From Astropecten irregularis (Eukaryota; Echinodermata; Asteroidea; Paxillosida; Astropectinidae): a stretch of DNA of 64,000 nucleotides. Below the pieces are notes generated by a model that was given only the letters and a program-made list of their open reading frames with translations, did not search any database and was not told the origin of the DNA. The stretch lies in assembly GCA_963971285.1 (NCBI GenBank), contig OZ020248.1, positions 24,759,873-24,823,872 on the forward strand, in the 5' to 3' direction. The position numbers and the translations under genes are program-made. Numbering within the stretch: position 1 is the first letter of the stretch; each line of letters starts with the position of its first letter. Below are positions 12,051 through 27,000 of this stretch, one piece after another.

Positions 12051-15000
12051 ATGTCGGACTCCGCCAACCTATGCCTCCTGAATCACAACTCGCTCCATGT
12101 ACCTGTCATGGCACCGGAACTTCAGAAATGGAAGCCGTACTTTGAGAAAGTGAGTGTTATTCCAGGTTTGTTTTTAAATTTGCATGCAAACTGTTTGTTT
12201 TTGGTTGTTTTTGTTTTTTTAGATGATGCTAAGGCCAACAACAAAAATTGTTGTGTTGCCCTCAGCGACCGACTGTAAAATGCCAAAACCTTGGGTCGGG
12301 ATTTTTTTTTTCTTTTTTTTCTGAGTCCTAAAGTATAAAAACTCACCATTTTTGACAGGAAATGTAAGATTTAGCAGTAAAAAAGCGTGTCTCCTCAAAA
12401 CGACCCAAGACCAATTATTATTATTACATCCTGTATTATTTATTTTTAAATGTTTGAAAGTCGGCCAAAAAAAAAAAATTGACCGACCGACCCAAAATTT
12501 TAATTTTTCCACTTGAGGGCAACACAACAATTTTTTTTTTTGGTCTAATGTTACTACAAGTCTTTTGTCATTGTTTCTTAAACTACACAGTGTTCGGTTG
12601 GATTCAGAACATGTTAGTCAAAGCGTCGACTTTTGGCATCAATTGGTCTTTCACATCTGATTGACATACTGTGTGAATGTCACTATGATTCATATTTGTA
12701 CACGCTAGGTTGAAATTATTTTTAAGGTTTTTTTCTCTGGTTGGATTGTGGGCCACTAGGGTTTTTATTCTACAATGTAATTTCAGTTTATAAGTATTTT
12801 CTAATTTGCTGTTAAGTCCTAATATCATGAATATTGTACAAAATTGACTTTAATTTTCAATCAGGTGAAATCCAAAAATATGGGATTCTTACATGATGTA
12901 CATGTGATATGTAGATTCTAAAGAAAAGAAGGGGAGGAACAAATTATAATTTCAGTCCCAGTTACACAAGGGCAGTGAGTGAAGCAACGCTGCCTTGCAA
13001 TCAACAAGCAAAGGTCATTAGTGTTGGAATCATCAAGTAAAAGGTCAGGTCCGTTGAAGACACAGGCCCACAGTTGTATGAGGGGGAACAGTTTTTATTT
13101 TGGGAAATGCGATAACACCTTCGCGAGAGTTCACATCTTAAATACTGAATGATGAGCAAAGGTTAAATGTGAAATATAGCACGAGGGATGTGTCAAGTTT
13201 GGCTCGAAGCATAGAAGTAAAAAGTTCCAAATTTACATGCGACAAAAAAAAATTTAAAGACTGAAGTGTGTAAGTGTCAAACATACATGTACATGTACTC
13301 TACATAGCCAGGATCTTACTGGGTTGAAAAATGTAATCCTGCTTACTATGCACAGTTTTGCCTTAATTGCGTACTTGTATGACATCCATACATCAGGCCC
13401 TGGTGATTTATTAGCAGATGCTGCAGCAGTTTCATCCTAAAGAGTACATGTACCTGTGGTGCAAAAAAAAAAATAATAATAATTATACCACGATTTATAA
13501 AGCGCATTTTCCAATGGATACAATGCGCATCAATTGGAATGATCTGGAAAAACAGCAAATGAGATGATAACTAATTGAAGTGATGAGAAAATAAGTGTGT
13601 TTTCAGATTACTCTTAAAATTGTTGAGCTATGCATATTGTGTGGGAGAGAGTTCCAGTAACGAGGACCAGACACAGAGAATGCCCTGTCCCCTGCCCTTT
13701 TGAATGTGCGCGGAATTATCAGATTTTATCTTTTTTATTTTTTAGATTTTATTTTTAATTATCAGAATTATCAAAAACATTCAACTCTTCTCTTTGTTCC
13801 ATATCAAGATTATGTCATTGTGTAAAATTCTGAAAAAATACATCTTGGCACAGAGTTGGTTGGTCAGATGTGTCATTTGAAATATGGTTTGGGAAAGTGA
13901 ACAGAAAAAATATTGTACGTACATGAACATGTGTGTGGCGCCTAAAAATGGTACTTGCACCTGTACGTCTTGTGTACTTGTACATGTACATGTATGTCAA
14001 GCAGCTAGACCCGCTAGGAGTGATAAAATGTAAACCTCTTTCTTATCTGTCTATTACGTACATGTAAACCTTCAAATTAGCTTTCATAAATTTCGGATTG
14101 TTAATTGCCCCTCGTGATTACTATATGTTTGGCAGTTTTGACTCAAGAAATGAAAATTTCTTAAAAGTTTTGTAAAAATATTAGAATATTTGCACATTGT
14201 ATGATGACTCATCAATGTAATACAACATTGATGTACATTGCATAAACAGGATGATATATTATATCTAGTCTGCTAATTCATGCCATCCCTATGATCTCCA
14301 CATATTTAAATACGCTTCCCAGTGCTTCCAAACAGGTGTTAAATAGTTAAACAAAAAAAAATTCCCCTTGCGCTTTCCACGTCATTAAATATGCATAGGC
14401 CGCTGATGAGTTGCCGGCTAGATTCATTAAATCACTGCCGCGCCTTTCCTTCGTGGCCCACTGCATGTTCAAGGTCGACAAGTTTCATAAATGCAACATA
14501 TCCTCATCCCTAGCTGGTACTCTGCCGTCGCGGTTTTTTTCTCTTTGCGTGCAACGTTGGCGTGTGCCTGTGTGTGTTTTGGGGGTCAGTTCGGGGAAGG
14601 ATGATGGCGATTGGGTTACAGAACTCCATCAGGCAAGGTGCTAGTGTGGAAAGCTGTACGAGCTGAGTGACTGGCGAAGTTTGAGTCAGGATGGATGACT
14701 TTTCCCTGACTGTATCGCGTGGCGCCACAAAGCAGCGTTGTTGTTTTCGGACAAGGTTTGATGGCAGTCGTTGTGGAGGCGGGGGCTATTTTAACCATTT
14801 ACGCTCATTTTCGCATCAGAACAAGAATCTGTTTCATCGAGGATGCGAATTATATTATTGAGACATCTCATCGCTATCAGTTTTAAAAAAAATCAAAACC
14901 AAGTTACAATCTGATTAATTCTTTATCAGTTATGAATGTAAGGTTTTGTGCACCTGAGCCATGGCACATGATGAGTTATTCATGCGTCTTGTTTGGCATG

Positions 15001-18000
15001 ATTTAATTTATGCAACACTATACATTTTTCATGGACTTTCTTGAAAACCCAAGGTTTGAACTTTATTTAATTAAAACAATCGGTTAATGGAGATTGGGTT
15101 GACCAGAAGCCACTGAATTTGGAAAATTTTGTAATTTGGTTAAAGGTAGTATCATACTTTGGTAAGAGACCAAAATAGAAATGTTCACAGATTTACGTAT
15201 AACTTACAGGGTATGAAGATGTCTACATTGTGCTTAAATGTATGTGGTGGTGCTGTAGACTCGTTCAAAGCATGTGTATACCGGTTCATACAATGTCATA
15301 CATGTCATTGTGTAACTGTAAAAGATGATCCACCAAAGTACAGACATGTAATTATACATGTGATTTCGTATGCATGCCACCCATGCCGTCCTTGCTCTAG
15401 GTGTTTCACACATGCCACGCCCCCGCAATTCATCAAAGAACACCTGTATATGCCATTTACAATTATTTACAATAATCCATGAGCTTCAAAACAATAACAG
15501 ATGCGAAACTTGGTTTGATAAGAATTTAACACGTTTAGTTTTCAAAATCGTCCCTTTGATCAAGCTCTTTCTGATATGTTTTTGTTACAAATACAATGTA
15601 CATGTATGAATGCTTCTTTGGCATGTCATTTTCAGGTTCTGGATTTGAACCATTATGAGATTGCGAGTTAAGCTCTCTTTTTTTTCTTAATAATATTCTT
15701 CTCTCTCTGGCTGTGAACAAGAACAAGATCCAACCAGTGGGACATCACCAGGGCCAATTTCACTAACGTTTGCGATCACCGTTAAAGCCCAAATCCATCG
15801 CTAAATGGAAAATCGATCGCTATTTTGCGTAGCAATTTTCCATTTAGCGATGGATTTGGGCTTCAGCGATGACCACAAACGTTAGTGAAATCAGCCCCTG
15901 GAGTTACTTGCATATTTTCTATATTCTCTCTCTCTCTTTCTCTTTCAGTTTGACATAGACGGTAAAGGGAACATCAGCATGGAGGCCTTCCAAGTGATTC
16001 TATACAAGCACGGGCTGAAGGATGAGATAGAACCCCACAAGCTGGAAGTCCTAGAAGCCACCATCGAGGATAACACTGGCGGGAGACTCAGCTATCAAGA
16101 GTTTGTCAACATTGTAAGTATAATATGCAGAGCTCAACCTTAGCAAGTTAACACTAGCCCAGCGGTCATTGTCTAGTAAAACCATGGGCTAGTGCTATTA
16201 AAAACACACCACTTTGATAGCCAGACCGACTATTAACAAAAGTAGCTGCAAAACCCTACATTCCAAAAACTACAAGTCGATTTTCGAACATGGAAGGAAA
16301 CAGAACACCACCCAGAATGCCACCCTTTGGCATAGGTGGCAAAGTGCGTTGGGCACTCGCCTCTCACCAATGTGGCCCGGGTTCGATCCCGGCTTGGGTC
16401 ATATGTGAGTAGAGTTGTGCGTTGGTTCTCTCCTCTATGCTTTTCTCCGGGTTCTCCTGTTTTCCTCCCTCCACAAAAACCAAACACTTCCGATCTCAGG
16501 CTGTGCTTCGTGATCATATATGGGTTGATGTGGCTGGCTGCCAAAGGGCGCCCATGAAAGCCTGCTACTCGGTCACGTGTAGCACCATCCTTCATAATTC
16601 ATTTAATATTGTTATTGCTGGGAACCTCTGGAAAACAGTGTATCTCACTGAGCAGGTAAACGAAGGGTAAACAAGATATAAATAATTTCTATGGCACAGA
16701 CAATTTTGAAGTGGATTCCATCAAATATCACGACCAGTCCGACAACCCTGAGACTGCCATGTTGCGTCATGATTGATTAATCTTGTGTTAAATATAGTAA
16801 GGACTATAGTGAAACTTCCAGCGGGCTAGTATAAAACTTGATTTCCTAGCCCGGTTGGATAGTAAAATAAACTTAAGTGTGAGGCCTGATATGTTATTGA
16901 TGGCAGTAACGTCATGGCTTTCGATCCAGGAAGAAGTGAATGTTGCATAGTAGGTGGATGGTTGGATGGGTTCATGTAGCTGGAAAGCAGTGGTGTGTAG
17001 AGATAATGGATGAGGCAGAAGTCTCGTATTGTACTAGCCATGGTTTATTATTTGTTCCCAGAGCGCCAGCCATCCAACATCATGGTGTGATGCTTCTCTT
17101 TTACTTCAAAACACATTATGGGGCTGTCATGGCTGTGGTCAATGCACCCCGCTTGCTCTCCATTATTGCATGTAGTTGAATGTGCATCTCAACATCTGCT
17201 CACCATCTGTACATGTATGATGAATAGTAAGCTGATATCATGACCTATATAATTCTCGTCCGGAAGAGTTGCCAAAAATGTTTGATGGTGGTTGTCCTTC
17301 GGATCCGAAGAAGACATTGACATTGATGCAACTCATCAGTGGATTCGGAGACCCAAGTCTAGAAGCGCAGAGCGAGTCTGGAATAGTTTAGAGGGGGCAC
17401 TGGAACTCAGTTGTTGTGATTACTGCTGCTGCTGCTCTATGTCGTTGTCTCTGGCAGCAGCGAGCTTCAGGCGACGAGTAACCTCAAAACTGGCAGCAGC
17501 CTTGTGGATTGAGGCCCTCCATGATGGTCGATTGCTGGCACACTCCTCTAGCTCCTTGGGTTTTATCAAAAATGTTTACGCAACATATATAATAGGCAAG
17601 CGTGAGATTGGGAACCAGTAGTTGATGCTGGCTGTAGCTTATTGTTACTTTTTTGCTCGGCCCACCGATCTTTTTTTTTTTTTTTTTTGAAGAATTCAGA
17701 AAGGATAGCACTTTTTTTGCACTGCATTCATGATGGATGACACACGGGGACGAAATGATTTAAAAACCAAGTCATGGATTAAGACTAGCACTTTCCTGCA
17801 TTATAAACACACCAGCAATAAGGCAGCAAGTTTCAATGGGTGTCATTTGAAGGCGCAGAGTCTGTCAATGCCCGTGCTATTCTTTATTATAAAAGCCAAC
17901 TGCCCAAAATTCTATCAAGGTTTTTCAGGCTCTTTTCAAAAACTAGCTTCATCAGCTCCAGCTCTACATATACATGTATGTATAGATTTAGCGCAATGTC

Positions 18001-21000
18001 TCACATGTGTATAATATCCATTTTGAAATTATAGGCCGAGATATCAAAGTTTTGGGTTCCATTTGAAAGTAGATCGATACTCTGTTTTGAAAAAGAATAC
18101 AGAGTATAAGCCTCATCAGAACTCAACAACCTGCAATTCAAAGTTTGGATGGCAGCCAATTGAAGCCAAAGCCGGAGCCTACACTGAGGTTTCGAAAAAG
18201 GCCCCTAGAAAGGTATCTGTGTGTGTTCAACCATTAGGTATATGACATGTACAGACACTGTACTTGATTAATTAGAAGTGGATGACCCTAAATAACCGGC
18301 TGACATCTTGATGATTAAAGAGTGTGACATGCATTCCCAACTGGTTTATTGTAGAGGCAGTTGCCTCTACAAAGATAGACTGCATCCCTGGCTGCATCAC
18401 AGCAGCATTAAGTAATATATGCACCTATGGCAGCCACTAGCCAGTGATTACAGCCGTTTCCCATAGACGTGTGTATTATTTGCAGCCACAGCCAGAAATG
18501 TGGTACACAGTCGTAGCTCAGTCCACTTGGCCATGGTGTCAGTGTGTCGTGTGCACAAGATGGGTCCCATCCCTTGGGTGTAACCACCCCCACCATCTAA
18601 TTCTTGCAGTGAATGAAGACAGGTGGTTTTGATATCTTGAGATGACAGAGTTCATTGGGTTTATTTCACTGACAACTGATGGCATTTGATGCGCATGGAA
18701 ACTTGCCCTCTGATGAGCACTTTGTGCAGTGCAGTGATTATTCAGAGTTACACACACATGCATATCATTAAGGCGCCTTTCCATATGTGCGTTTTTTCAT
18801 CCGCTGCGTATACGCTGCGTGTGCGTTAAAATTGCCCATTAAAAAGACACGCGACCTTTTCAAACGCACGCGCACATATGGAAAGGGTCGCTTGTTTTTT
18901 TATAATGATCAATTTTTTTGCAACGCGGCGGACACGCAACGTATACGCAGCGGATGAAAAAACGCGCATATGGAAAGGCGCCTAAATTACACTTATGTGC
19001 AGCACTTTATCAATCGTTTGTATTGGACCAATACATGTATCTAGGAAAAATACTACTAAATAAGAAATATGGGACACCCCATTCTCAATCCTTTCTAAAA
19101 TCCTGTTTACTCAAACAAGTTTTAGTGCAAATTCTGTGCCCGTTTGGGAGACCTAATGTACATGTAGAAACCCCCTTTTGTATTAAGTAAAAATAAACAT
19201 AGTGGACAATGCATGCAATGTATTACATATATTTTAAGATAATTATAAGAATTACTTTAAGACTATGAATGGCAGAAGTACATGAAGTACCGGTAATTGT
19301 TTGTGGCAACACCATGTGACATACATAAATGTATCTCTTTTGTGAGTATGGGGTGGCTCTGAAAAGAACCGGCTCTTTTCAGAGCCACCCCATACTCACA
19401 AAAGAGATCTATGTCACATCATGATATGTTACCGCAAGGATTGCATTTTTCTATTCAGAGCTTGTACATTTTGTATCGCACATACTAACATACTTTCCGA
19501 AGGCTGTCATACTTGCTGAGTGTATTTCTGGCTCTTTTATATAAAGTAGTTTTAATCTATGTCATTTTTTACCCATACATGTACATGACCTGTGTGCTTT
19601 TCGTTTTGTTTTTGGTAGATGAGTGACAAGAGAACTCTTAGTTTCTCCATTGCCGTCCGAACCCGCGGTGAGACCTACGACACGGAGAGCACCCTCCAGC
19701 TGACCACTGCCAAGCCGCCGTTCCGCGAGCGGCTTCTCCGGCGAGTTGCCCAGGAGGTCCTGACCAACGAGGACGACCGACGGAACTTCTGCAGCAACTT
19801 CCACTGGTGTCTTCCTCCTCTCTTCATGCTGTGCATCAGCTGTGTTGAGGTGAGCTAAGGGCCTGTTTGTTACGCCGCGGATCTTGATCATCATATTTCA
19901 TCTTACAAATCCAAGTCCAGGTGCTGATTTCATAAAACTCTGCGACGCATCGCATCTCGATTTGCGACCCGTCATAGCTGCGACGCGTCGCATAGATGCG
20001 ATGAATCCATAGAGAAAGGATGTGTCTTAACTCTGTGACGCGTCGTAAGTTTTATAAAATCGGCCCCTAGGCAGGTTACGGTAAAATGCAATCCAGAGCA
20101 GATTTTTAAGGTAATAGTATTTGCTGTAACACACTATGACATGTATCTTTTGTGAGTATGGGATGGCTCTGCAAAGAGCCGGTTAACTCAATGTTCCGGT
20201 CAGTATATACTCTGGCCGTCTTCAGTAGAATGCTCCTGAAGGCATGCTTCTGAAGACGGCCAGAGTATACTGACCGAATCGTCGAGTTAACAGGCTCTTT
20301 TCAGAGCCACCCTGTATTCACAAAAGGGATATGTCACATGGTGTTACCACAAATCCTTTTACTTTACCGGTACATGTTCTTTCGCCATGCATAGCCTTAA
20401 ATCGAAATTAGAGCAGTTTTTGCGGTTCGGATCACTGATGATCGCGTTCCTGAAACAAACAGGAACTAAGAGCCTGTCTGCCATTAATCTCGTTGATCAC
20501 AGATCCCTGTCAGCCTTTTGACAGATATTTTGCGCTAAAAATGTTCACTCATTCACATAATGTCAGGATCGGAACTGCTGTCGTGAGCCCTTTCATGAAT
20601 AGGCCGGAACCCGGAAGTATGCATTGAAAATGTATGAGAAGTGTGTTGTAGGATTGTTTCTGTTTGCGCTCGAATTTTGCATACAAAATCCCATAGGCTG
20701 GCTGTCTGTGGAAGGGTCTATGGCTTTTAATAATTAAAGATGCACTTGATGTATGCTCCATCCATCAAGATTTAAGTATTTGGGAAATTTGATGTCAGTA
20801 TTTGGCTCGAAGTCAGCACATAGGATGTCAAAATGTTCTATTTTTGTAGTACTGTCACAGGTATTAAATTCAGGGCTCGAATTTCGTGAAAAAAAATCAC
20901 TGGACAGCAGGTCCAGTAACTGAAGCATTTTACTAGACTTTTTTCACTAGACTTGTGGCATTCATGTACATAAGAAAACCATAATTATATGCAATATTGT

Positions 21001-24000
21001 GTCAAAAATCATCAATTTTAATTGTGCAAGGAAAACAAAATCACTAGACAGCCGGACTAGTGCAGTACACACTTTACTAGACCAGCACTGAAATCACTAG
21101 ACTCGGTCTGACAAAGTCTAGTGGATATTTCGAGCCCTGAAATTGCAGATAGAACAATACATCCATACCACTCCATCTAGATGCCCTAAATCAGTCGCCA
21201 TGGGGCTAAACCTTCCTGTCATGGAGCACTTGGGGCCTGTTTGTTTCAGACGAATCCTGCGGATCCGGATCCCATTTAAGCGTACCCTGCATAGGAGAAG
21301 GATCCCAAAATATCGGATCCTTTGCGTGAAACAAACAGGCCCTTGATTCTGTCCAATTTCAGTTTCCAAGAAGACTGATTTCAGATCTGGATGATATTGT
21401 TAGGTTTTCCAATGTTTCACTTGTACCTTGGCTTGGACATAAGGAAAAACCGCTCAACAAAATTTCACCAGTAATGGCTCACTGAGCAATTTTGAAGAAT
21501 GTGTCAATTTAGTGCAAATCTTCAGTATTATAGCGCTCCGCACTTGTGCTAAAAATAGCACCAGATCTCAGACAAACATTGCAACCATGCAAACGTGTGT
21601 GCGTGCACGCGTCCATGTACACTACGTGTGTGAGACAATATTTGTCTGACAGCCGGGGATTTTGTGACGTCATTAGTGCGGAGCGTTATTCAGGACTGAT
21701 CGATAATATCATTTTTGTCACCAAAAAAAAAAGATTTTTAGGTGTGAAATACATTGGTTGAAAGGTTAAAACTTTCAAAATTCTAGCAAATTATCATTCT
21801 ATGATGCACCGTTTTATTCTTCACAAGTTCACGTGTTATCTGTAACCCTTTAAATTAGTTTGACCTAGGACATACAGTGTGCAAGTGCCTCTGCAGTGCA
21901 AAAATTGTGCACACAATCACCATAATGTTCTTGCATGGCAAGGGACGGAATTATTTTTCCGGGATTATTTATAGGTGTAGATACGGTCGTTGAACATAAG
22001 AAAAGTAACCTAGCTGACAGTAGATTGTGCACATCTACCCGGCCTACATTACAGGAGTGAAGACACATGTAGTAAGTCATGTCCCAACCCTAGTTTGTAA
22101 TCATACAAGGAATACTCTATACCTGAATGATGAACCCAGTATGAAATGAGCTGCACGTATCAGGTATCTGAAATGCACACACAGCCCACACGCCGCCTAG
22201 CCCCTTTAACTTCCCCGGCATCCCTGCACTAGTGAACGTGTGAGAATTTGGCACGTCACTGATACAGGCCATCGCCGTGAGGTGTGATATGCAAGGCTTT
22301 GACGTCCCCCGGGACCACCCTGACAGTGCATCGTTAATAGTAATGATGAGGCTACTGACTCCAAAAAAACATAGCGTGGCTGAAGGAACCTTTCGGATTA
22401 GCGTCGGATACTAGCACATTAAAGACATTTTATGTAGAAGTGCGTATTAAAGATACTTCTGTCAAATTCGTGGATGAGAATTAAGTCCGTTGGAATGGTA
22501 CATTGATCAAATTTATAGGCATCACCTGCGATAGACTATAATTCTTCTCCATCAAAAAATTTGGAGGTTAATTGCAGGCTAATTGCAGGTAAAATACGCT
22601 ACAACATAGTGATTTTTTTCTTTCTTCCTCTCATCATTCATAAAGCACAGAGTCACTTGAGATTCTAAGGGAATTCTCAATTTGAGATCTAGGTGTGAAA
22701 TTATTGCGCTCCTCTGGGGAGTCGCCGCATAACCAGTTTATGGCGAGGTAAATCGTGCAATGTTTGCACAGGCAAGAAGGTCTGTTGATCTTGTTAATGA
22801 CTGACTCTTATAGGAGGGATACCAAGCAGATATGATGTAATATTTTTCCTCCTGGTTGAGATGTTGAGCATGATGGCGTGTGGGTAATTATGGGTCATGG
22901 CATGGGTTTAACCACATGCGTGCTTGCCCTAAGCAAAGTCATGTTACAATATATCAGAGACCAAGAATGATTCGATGCTGATCACATTTTACTTTGAACA
23001 TGCACTGACCAGCTACCAGTTATCACTCCCAGCGAATGGCAATCTCATCAAACCACCTGTCCAACATCGGTCAAGTGAGGGCGCTATGCTTCCTTTGGGG
23101 TACAAGTTGAAGAAAAATCCCACAGATACACACCGCATGATATACCGTTATTATTACTGTGGTGTCCACAGCCTGCCTTTTGTCCGACAACAAAAGAATG
23201 TACGCTCCGCTGCACTCTCTATTGTATGGGACATACACCCTGCAATTATAGAATGTGGCACAGCGTAAATTCTTTTGTTGCGGACAAAAGGCAGGCGGGC
23301 ACACCGCAGTAATGACGGACAGTATATCATGCCGTCGTACTTGCTGGGATCAAGTACAAGGTGCATTTGTTCATCTTACAGGCAGATACACATGTGGTGA
23401 TGAGATGTGGTGTAGTGGTCTGGTGTATCGTACTGGTCAATCTACAGATTGTGGGTTCAAATCCAGCCATGGACTAGTGGTCGGGTCCTTGGGCACTTTG
23501 TCACATACAGTATATTGCTCCTTTTCACCCAGGTGTAAATGGGTACCTATGAGGGTAGAGATGGCTTGGCTAAATTTGTGCTTGATTAGCCTTTGTGCAC
23601 CTTACAGCAGCCAGGGCTCCATACACATACTCCCCAGGGAGTTCAGATTGTTTCATGAATTTAAATGTAGCCAAATGATGACCAGGGATAATTGTAATAC
23701 GCACCGTGAGCGTCGAAAGACAGCGCATGAACTTGATAAGTATTAATATTATTCCAATCCCAGTCATCACCTTGACTCTCACCAATCCAATATGCCTCTG
23801 TTCTCCCTGTCTTCAGTAGCTTGGCTTCTACATTGGCATTGGGGTCAACATGATCCGTACCGATGTCAACACCACCCTCACGGACTTCTGGTCCGGACCG
23901 GTTCCCAAGGGAAGCTGGATCATCTTCAACCCGAACAAAAAGATTCAGTTCTGGAGATTTGGTACATATATTTTTATACATGGAGGGTAGGTGGAGTTTC

Positions 24001-27000
24001 TGTTTTTGTTTGTAGGGATTTGAGATTTGATGTGATCATGGGTGTCATTTGACTCATTTTTCAATCATTATTTTGATTCTATGGACATCCTTAGTGGAGA
24101 TGTCTACCTCTTCATGAAGGTTTTCAAGTTTAGAGAAGCAGCAATTATTGCTACAGTAACCTTACAGTTACAATGTATACATGTATGCATACTCATCCAG
24201 ACATGCAACTTTTCCTCGGATCAGCTGATTTCCTCTTTTTTCACTTCATTCTTATGCCATTGAAAAATGAAAAACACTGTACAAAATATGGTAAAGATTG
24301 GAATTTCCTATTTTTTTTCAAAAGTCCAAGTTGCATGCCGGTCATCGGATAACTCACTTTTAACAATAGAGGGCGGTATTTATTCTAACAGTGCACTGAA
24401 TAACATAAGGCACTGAAGCCAATAACCTCGATCAACTTGTGACTTTTTGAATAATAATAGTGAAGCCTTTGATGAAAATACGGACATGATCTGTATTAAT
24501 TTGCAATGTTCAAATCGTAACTCCATTCTAGTTGGAAAGTTCCTTAGTGAGTTAGTTGCTGACCGACCGTCTCCTTTTGTCCTTTCCCCCTCCTCCAGCA
24601 TTGAGCATCTTCTTTTTAACTTAGCTGTGCAAGTGTTACTCGGCGTTGCCATGGAGATGGTGCACGGGTCACGGAGAATAGGAAGCCTTTACTTATCAGC
24701 AATAGCTGCAGGTAACGTATTTTTATAGAACCTGCTCAGTACTTGATCAGCGATGATAGTTTGGATGCACTTATATGCCAGTGCACATGCTCTAGACCCT
24801 TGGTTTAATACAATGATCTGCTACCCAATATTGAGGCAGTACCTACACAACCCAGCTTGGCATGTCTTCACTGCTACAGATCCACACCCCTTCTTCAACC
24901 CTTCCCCCTTAGAGTCCGTCGACCCACACCCCTTTAGAGACCTTCAACCCTAACCTTGCCTTTAACCTGGCCCTTAGAGTCTGTCAACCCCCTCGCAGAG
25001 TCCTTCAACCCCACCCCTTAGAGTCCTTCAACCCACACCCCTTCATAGTCCTTCGACCCCACCTGCTTAAAATCCTTTCACCCCCCCCTCCCCCTTAGAG
25101 TCTGTCAACCCCCTCGCAGAGTCCATCGACCCGGCCCTTAAGAGTCCTTCAACCCACACCCCTTAGAGTCCTTCAACCCCACCCTTTAGAGTCCTTCAAC
25201 CCCACCCCTTGTAGAGTCCGTCAACCCACACCCCTTTTGAGTCCTTCAACCAGTGTTTCCCCTGCCTATTAGATTGTGAGGCGGCCCGCCTCACGGTTTT
25301 TGGGGACCGCCTCGCACATTTTTTGCCAACACTGCCGCCTCACGCTCACAGAAACAAAAATAATATTTTTTTATTACACAATAAGCTGAAAATCACAGAA
25401 ATGTTTAATAATCTTTATAAAAACACCAACATTACGCTTAAAAGCGGAAAATGAAAGCGCTTTTTCCATTCCGAAGATCTAAAAAACGAAACGTAACACT
25501 TGCACAGCGAGTATGCACGTACGGCCGAGCGGCACACTCAACGCGTACGGCCGGGCGACACAGCTCAAACAACGGCCGACATTATCTCCATCGCACGGTG
25601 CACAGTGCCTATACAGCGAACATGCGGTCTTGTATATTCCTTCACTGGTTCGCGCGCGGCTCCCTGCCTATATAATGTATGCACTGCCGTGAGGCTGTAA
25701 CCAGTTCCGTTCGTTACACACGTGCATGGTGCATTTGAGATCAGCGGTGTTTGGTGGACTTTATCGAATGTTTTTTGAACAAATAAATGGAGGAATTCTT
25801 TTCGACATTTTAGTAATTTTTACCTCAAATTCGCTAGGAATGGAAATCTTCCACGATCCACGCACGGTGCATGGCTGCTCATTTTGCTTGCGCCAAAAAC
25901 TCGCCACCGAGAGAATCCTTAGGATGGTGATTGGTGAATTAAAATCACGCTGAGTTAACGCACCTCCATGGTTAACGTAAGCAAGTTTTGTTAGCTACTG
26001 TTTTCCGTTTTCGTACATGTTTTCTCGAAAAGTTGTGGGTGAATTACAAAAATGCACAAAGAATGTACAAGCAGAACGGATCAGAAAACAAATAGTTTAT
26101 GATCTAGGAGTAGAGGTACAATGTAGGTGCCGCAATTTTTCACCAAATACTGATAGTTGTTGTTTTCAAAACCCATAGCGTTACGGCACCCCGAAAAGTG
26201 ACAGCTAGTGCTTGGCTCACCGTGATGGAGCCTTATCGTTCTCGCATAGCCTACATTTTTCAAATGTTTGCGTGACCAGACTTAATTTACGAGGTGTGTC
26301 AATTCATTATTTGGTGTTTAAAATTCAATTTGTGATCAAGACTTAATTGTAGGCCCCTAAACACTACCTTAACAGTAAAGGTAAATAATAATATTCCATT
26401 ATGTGGACTTGTTTTTGTTTTCATTTATTTTGTCTCATTCTTAAAAAAAAAAAATTTTTAAACAAGAATATAGGATCAGTGTTAATAACCAATTCAATAC
26501 AAAAGCAAACATTACATGATGTAGGTATATAAACTGAGTTCTTAAGAAGTGGGCCCCGGACATCGCGCGGTAAGGGCTTCGCGCGTCGTCGCGCCGGGTC
26601 CATACTCCATACCCAGAAAAATTTCATTTACCACCTCACGGCTACCAGCAACCCAGGGGAAACACTGCCTTCAACCCTAACCTTGCCTTTAACCTGGCCC
26701 ATAGAGTCTGTCAACCCCCTCGCAGAGTCCTTCAACCCCACCCCTTAGAGTTCTTCAACCCCTACCCCTTTATTAAAGGCCTTCAACCCCCACCCCTTAA
26801 GAGTCCTTCAACCCTACCCCCTTAGAGTCCGTCGACCCACACCCCTTTTGAGTCCTTCAACCCTAACCTTGCCTTTAACCTGGCCCTTAGAGTCTGTCAA
26901 CCCCCTCGCAGAGTCCATCGACCCCGCCCCTTAAGAGTCCTTCAACCCACACCCCTTCATAGTCCTTCAATTCAACCCCACCTTCTTAAAATCCTTTCAC

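Noticed and set aside
17292-17621. 109-codon frame on the + strand
   Set aside because: It is antisense to a LINE 3' fragment that reads better on the - strand.
19355-20308. The stem-loops as the 3' end of a nearby real histone gene
   Set aside because: No histone coding sequence precedes them within either intron, they occur inverted and in pairs, and the only H2B gene is 17 kb away with its own AATAAA.
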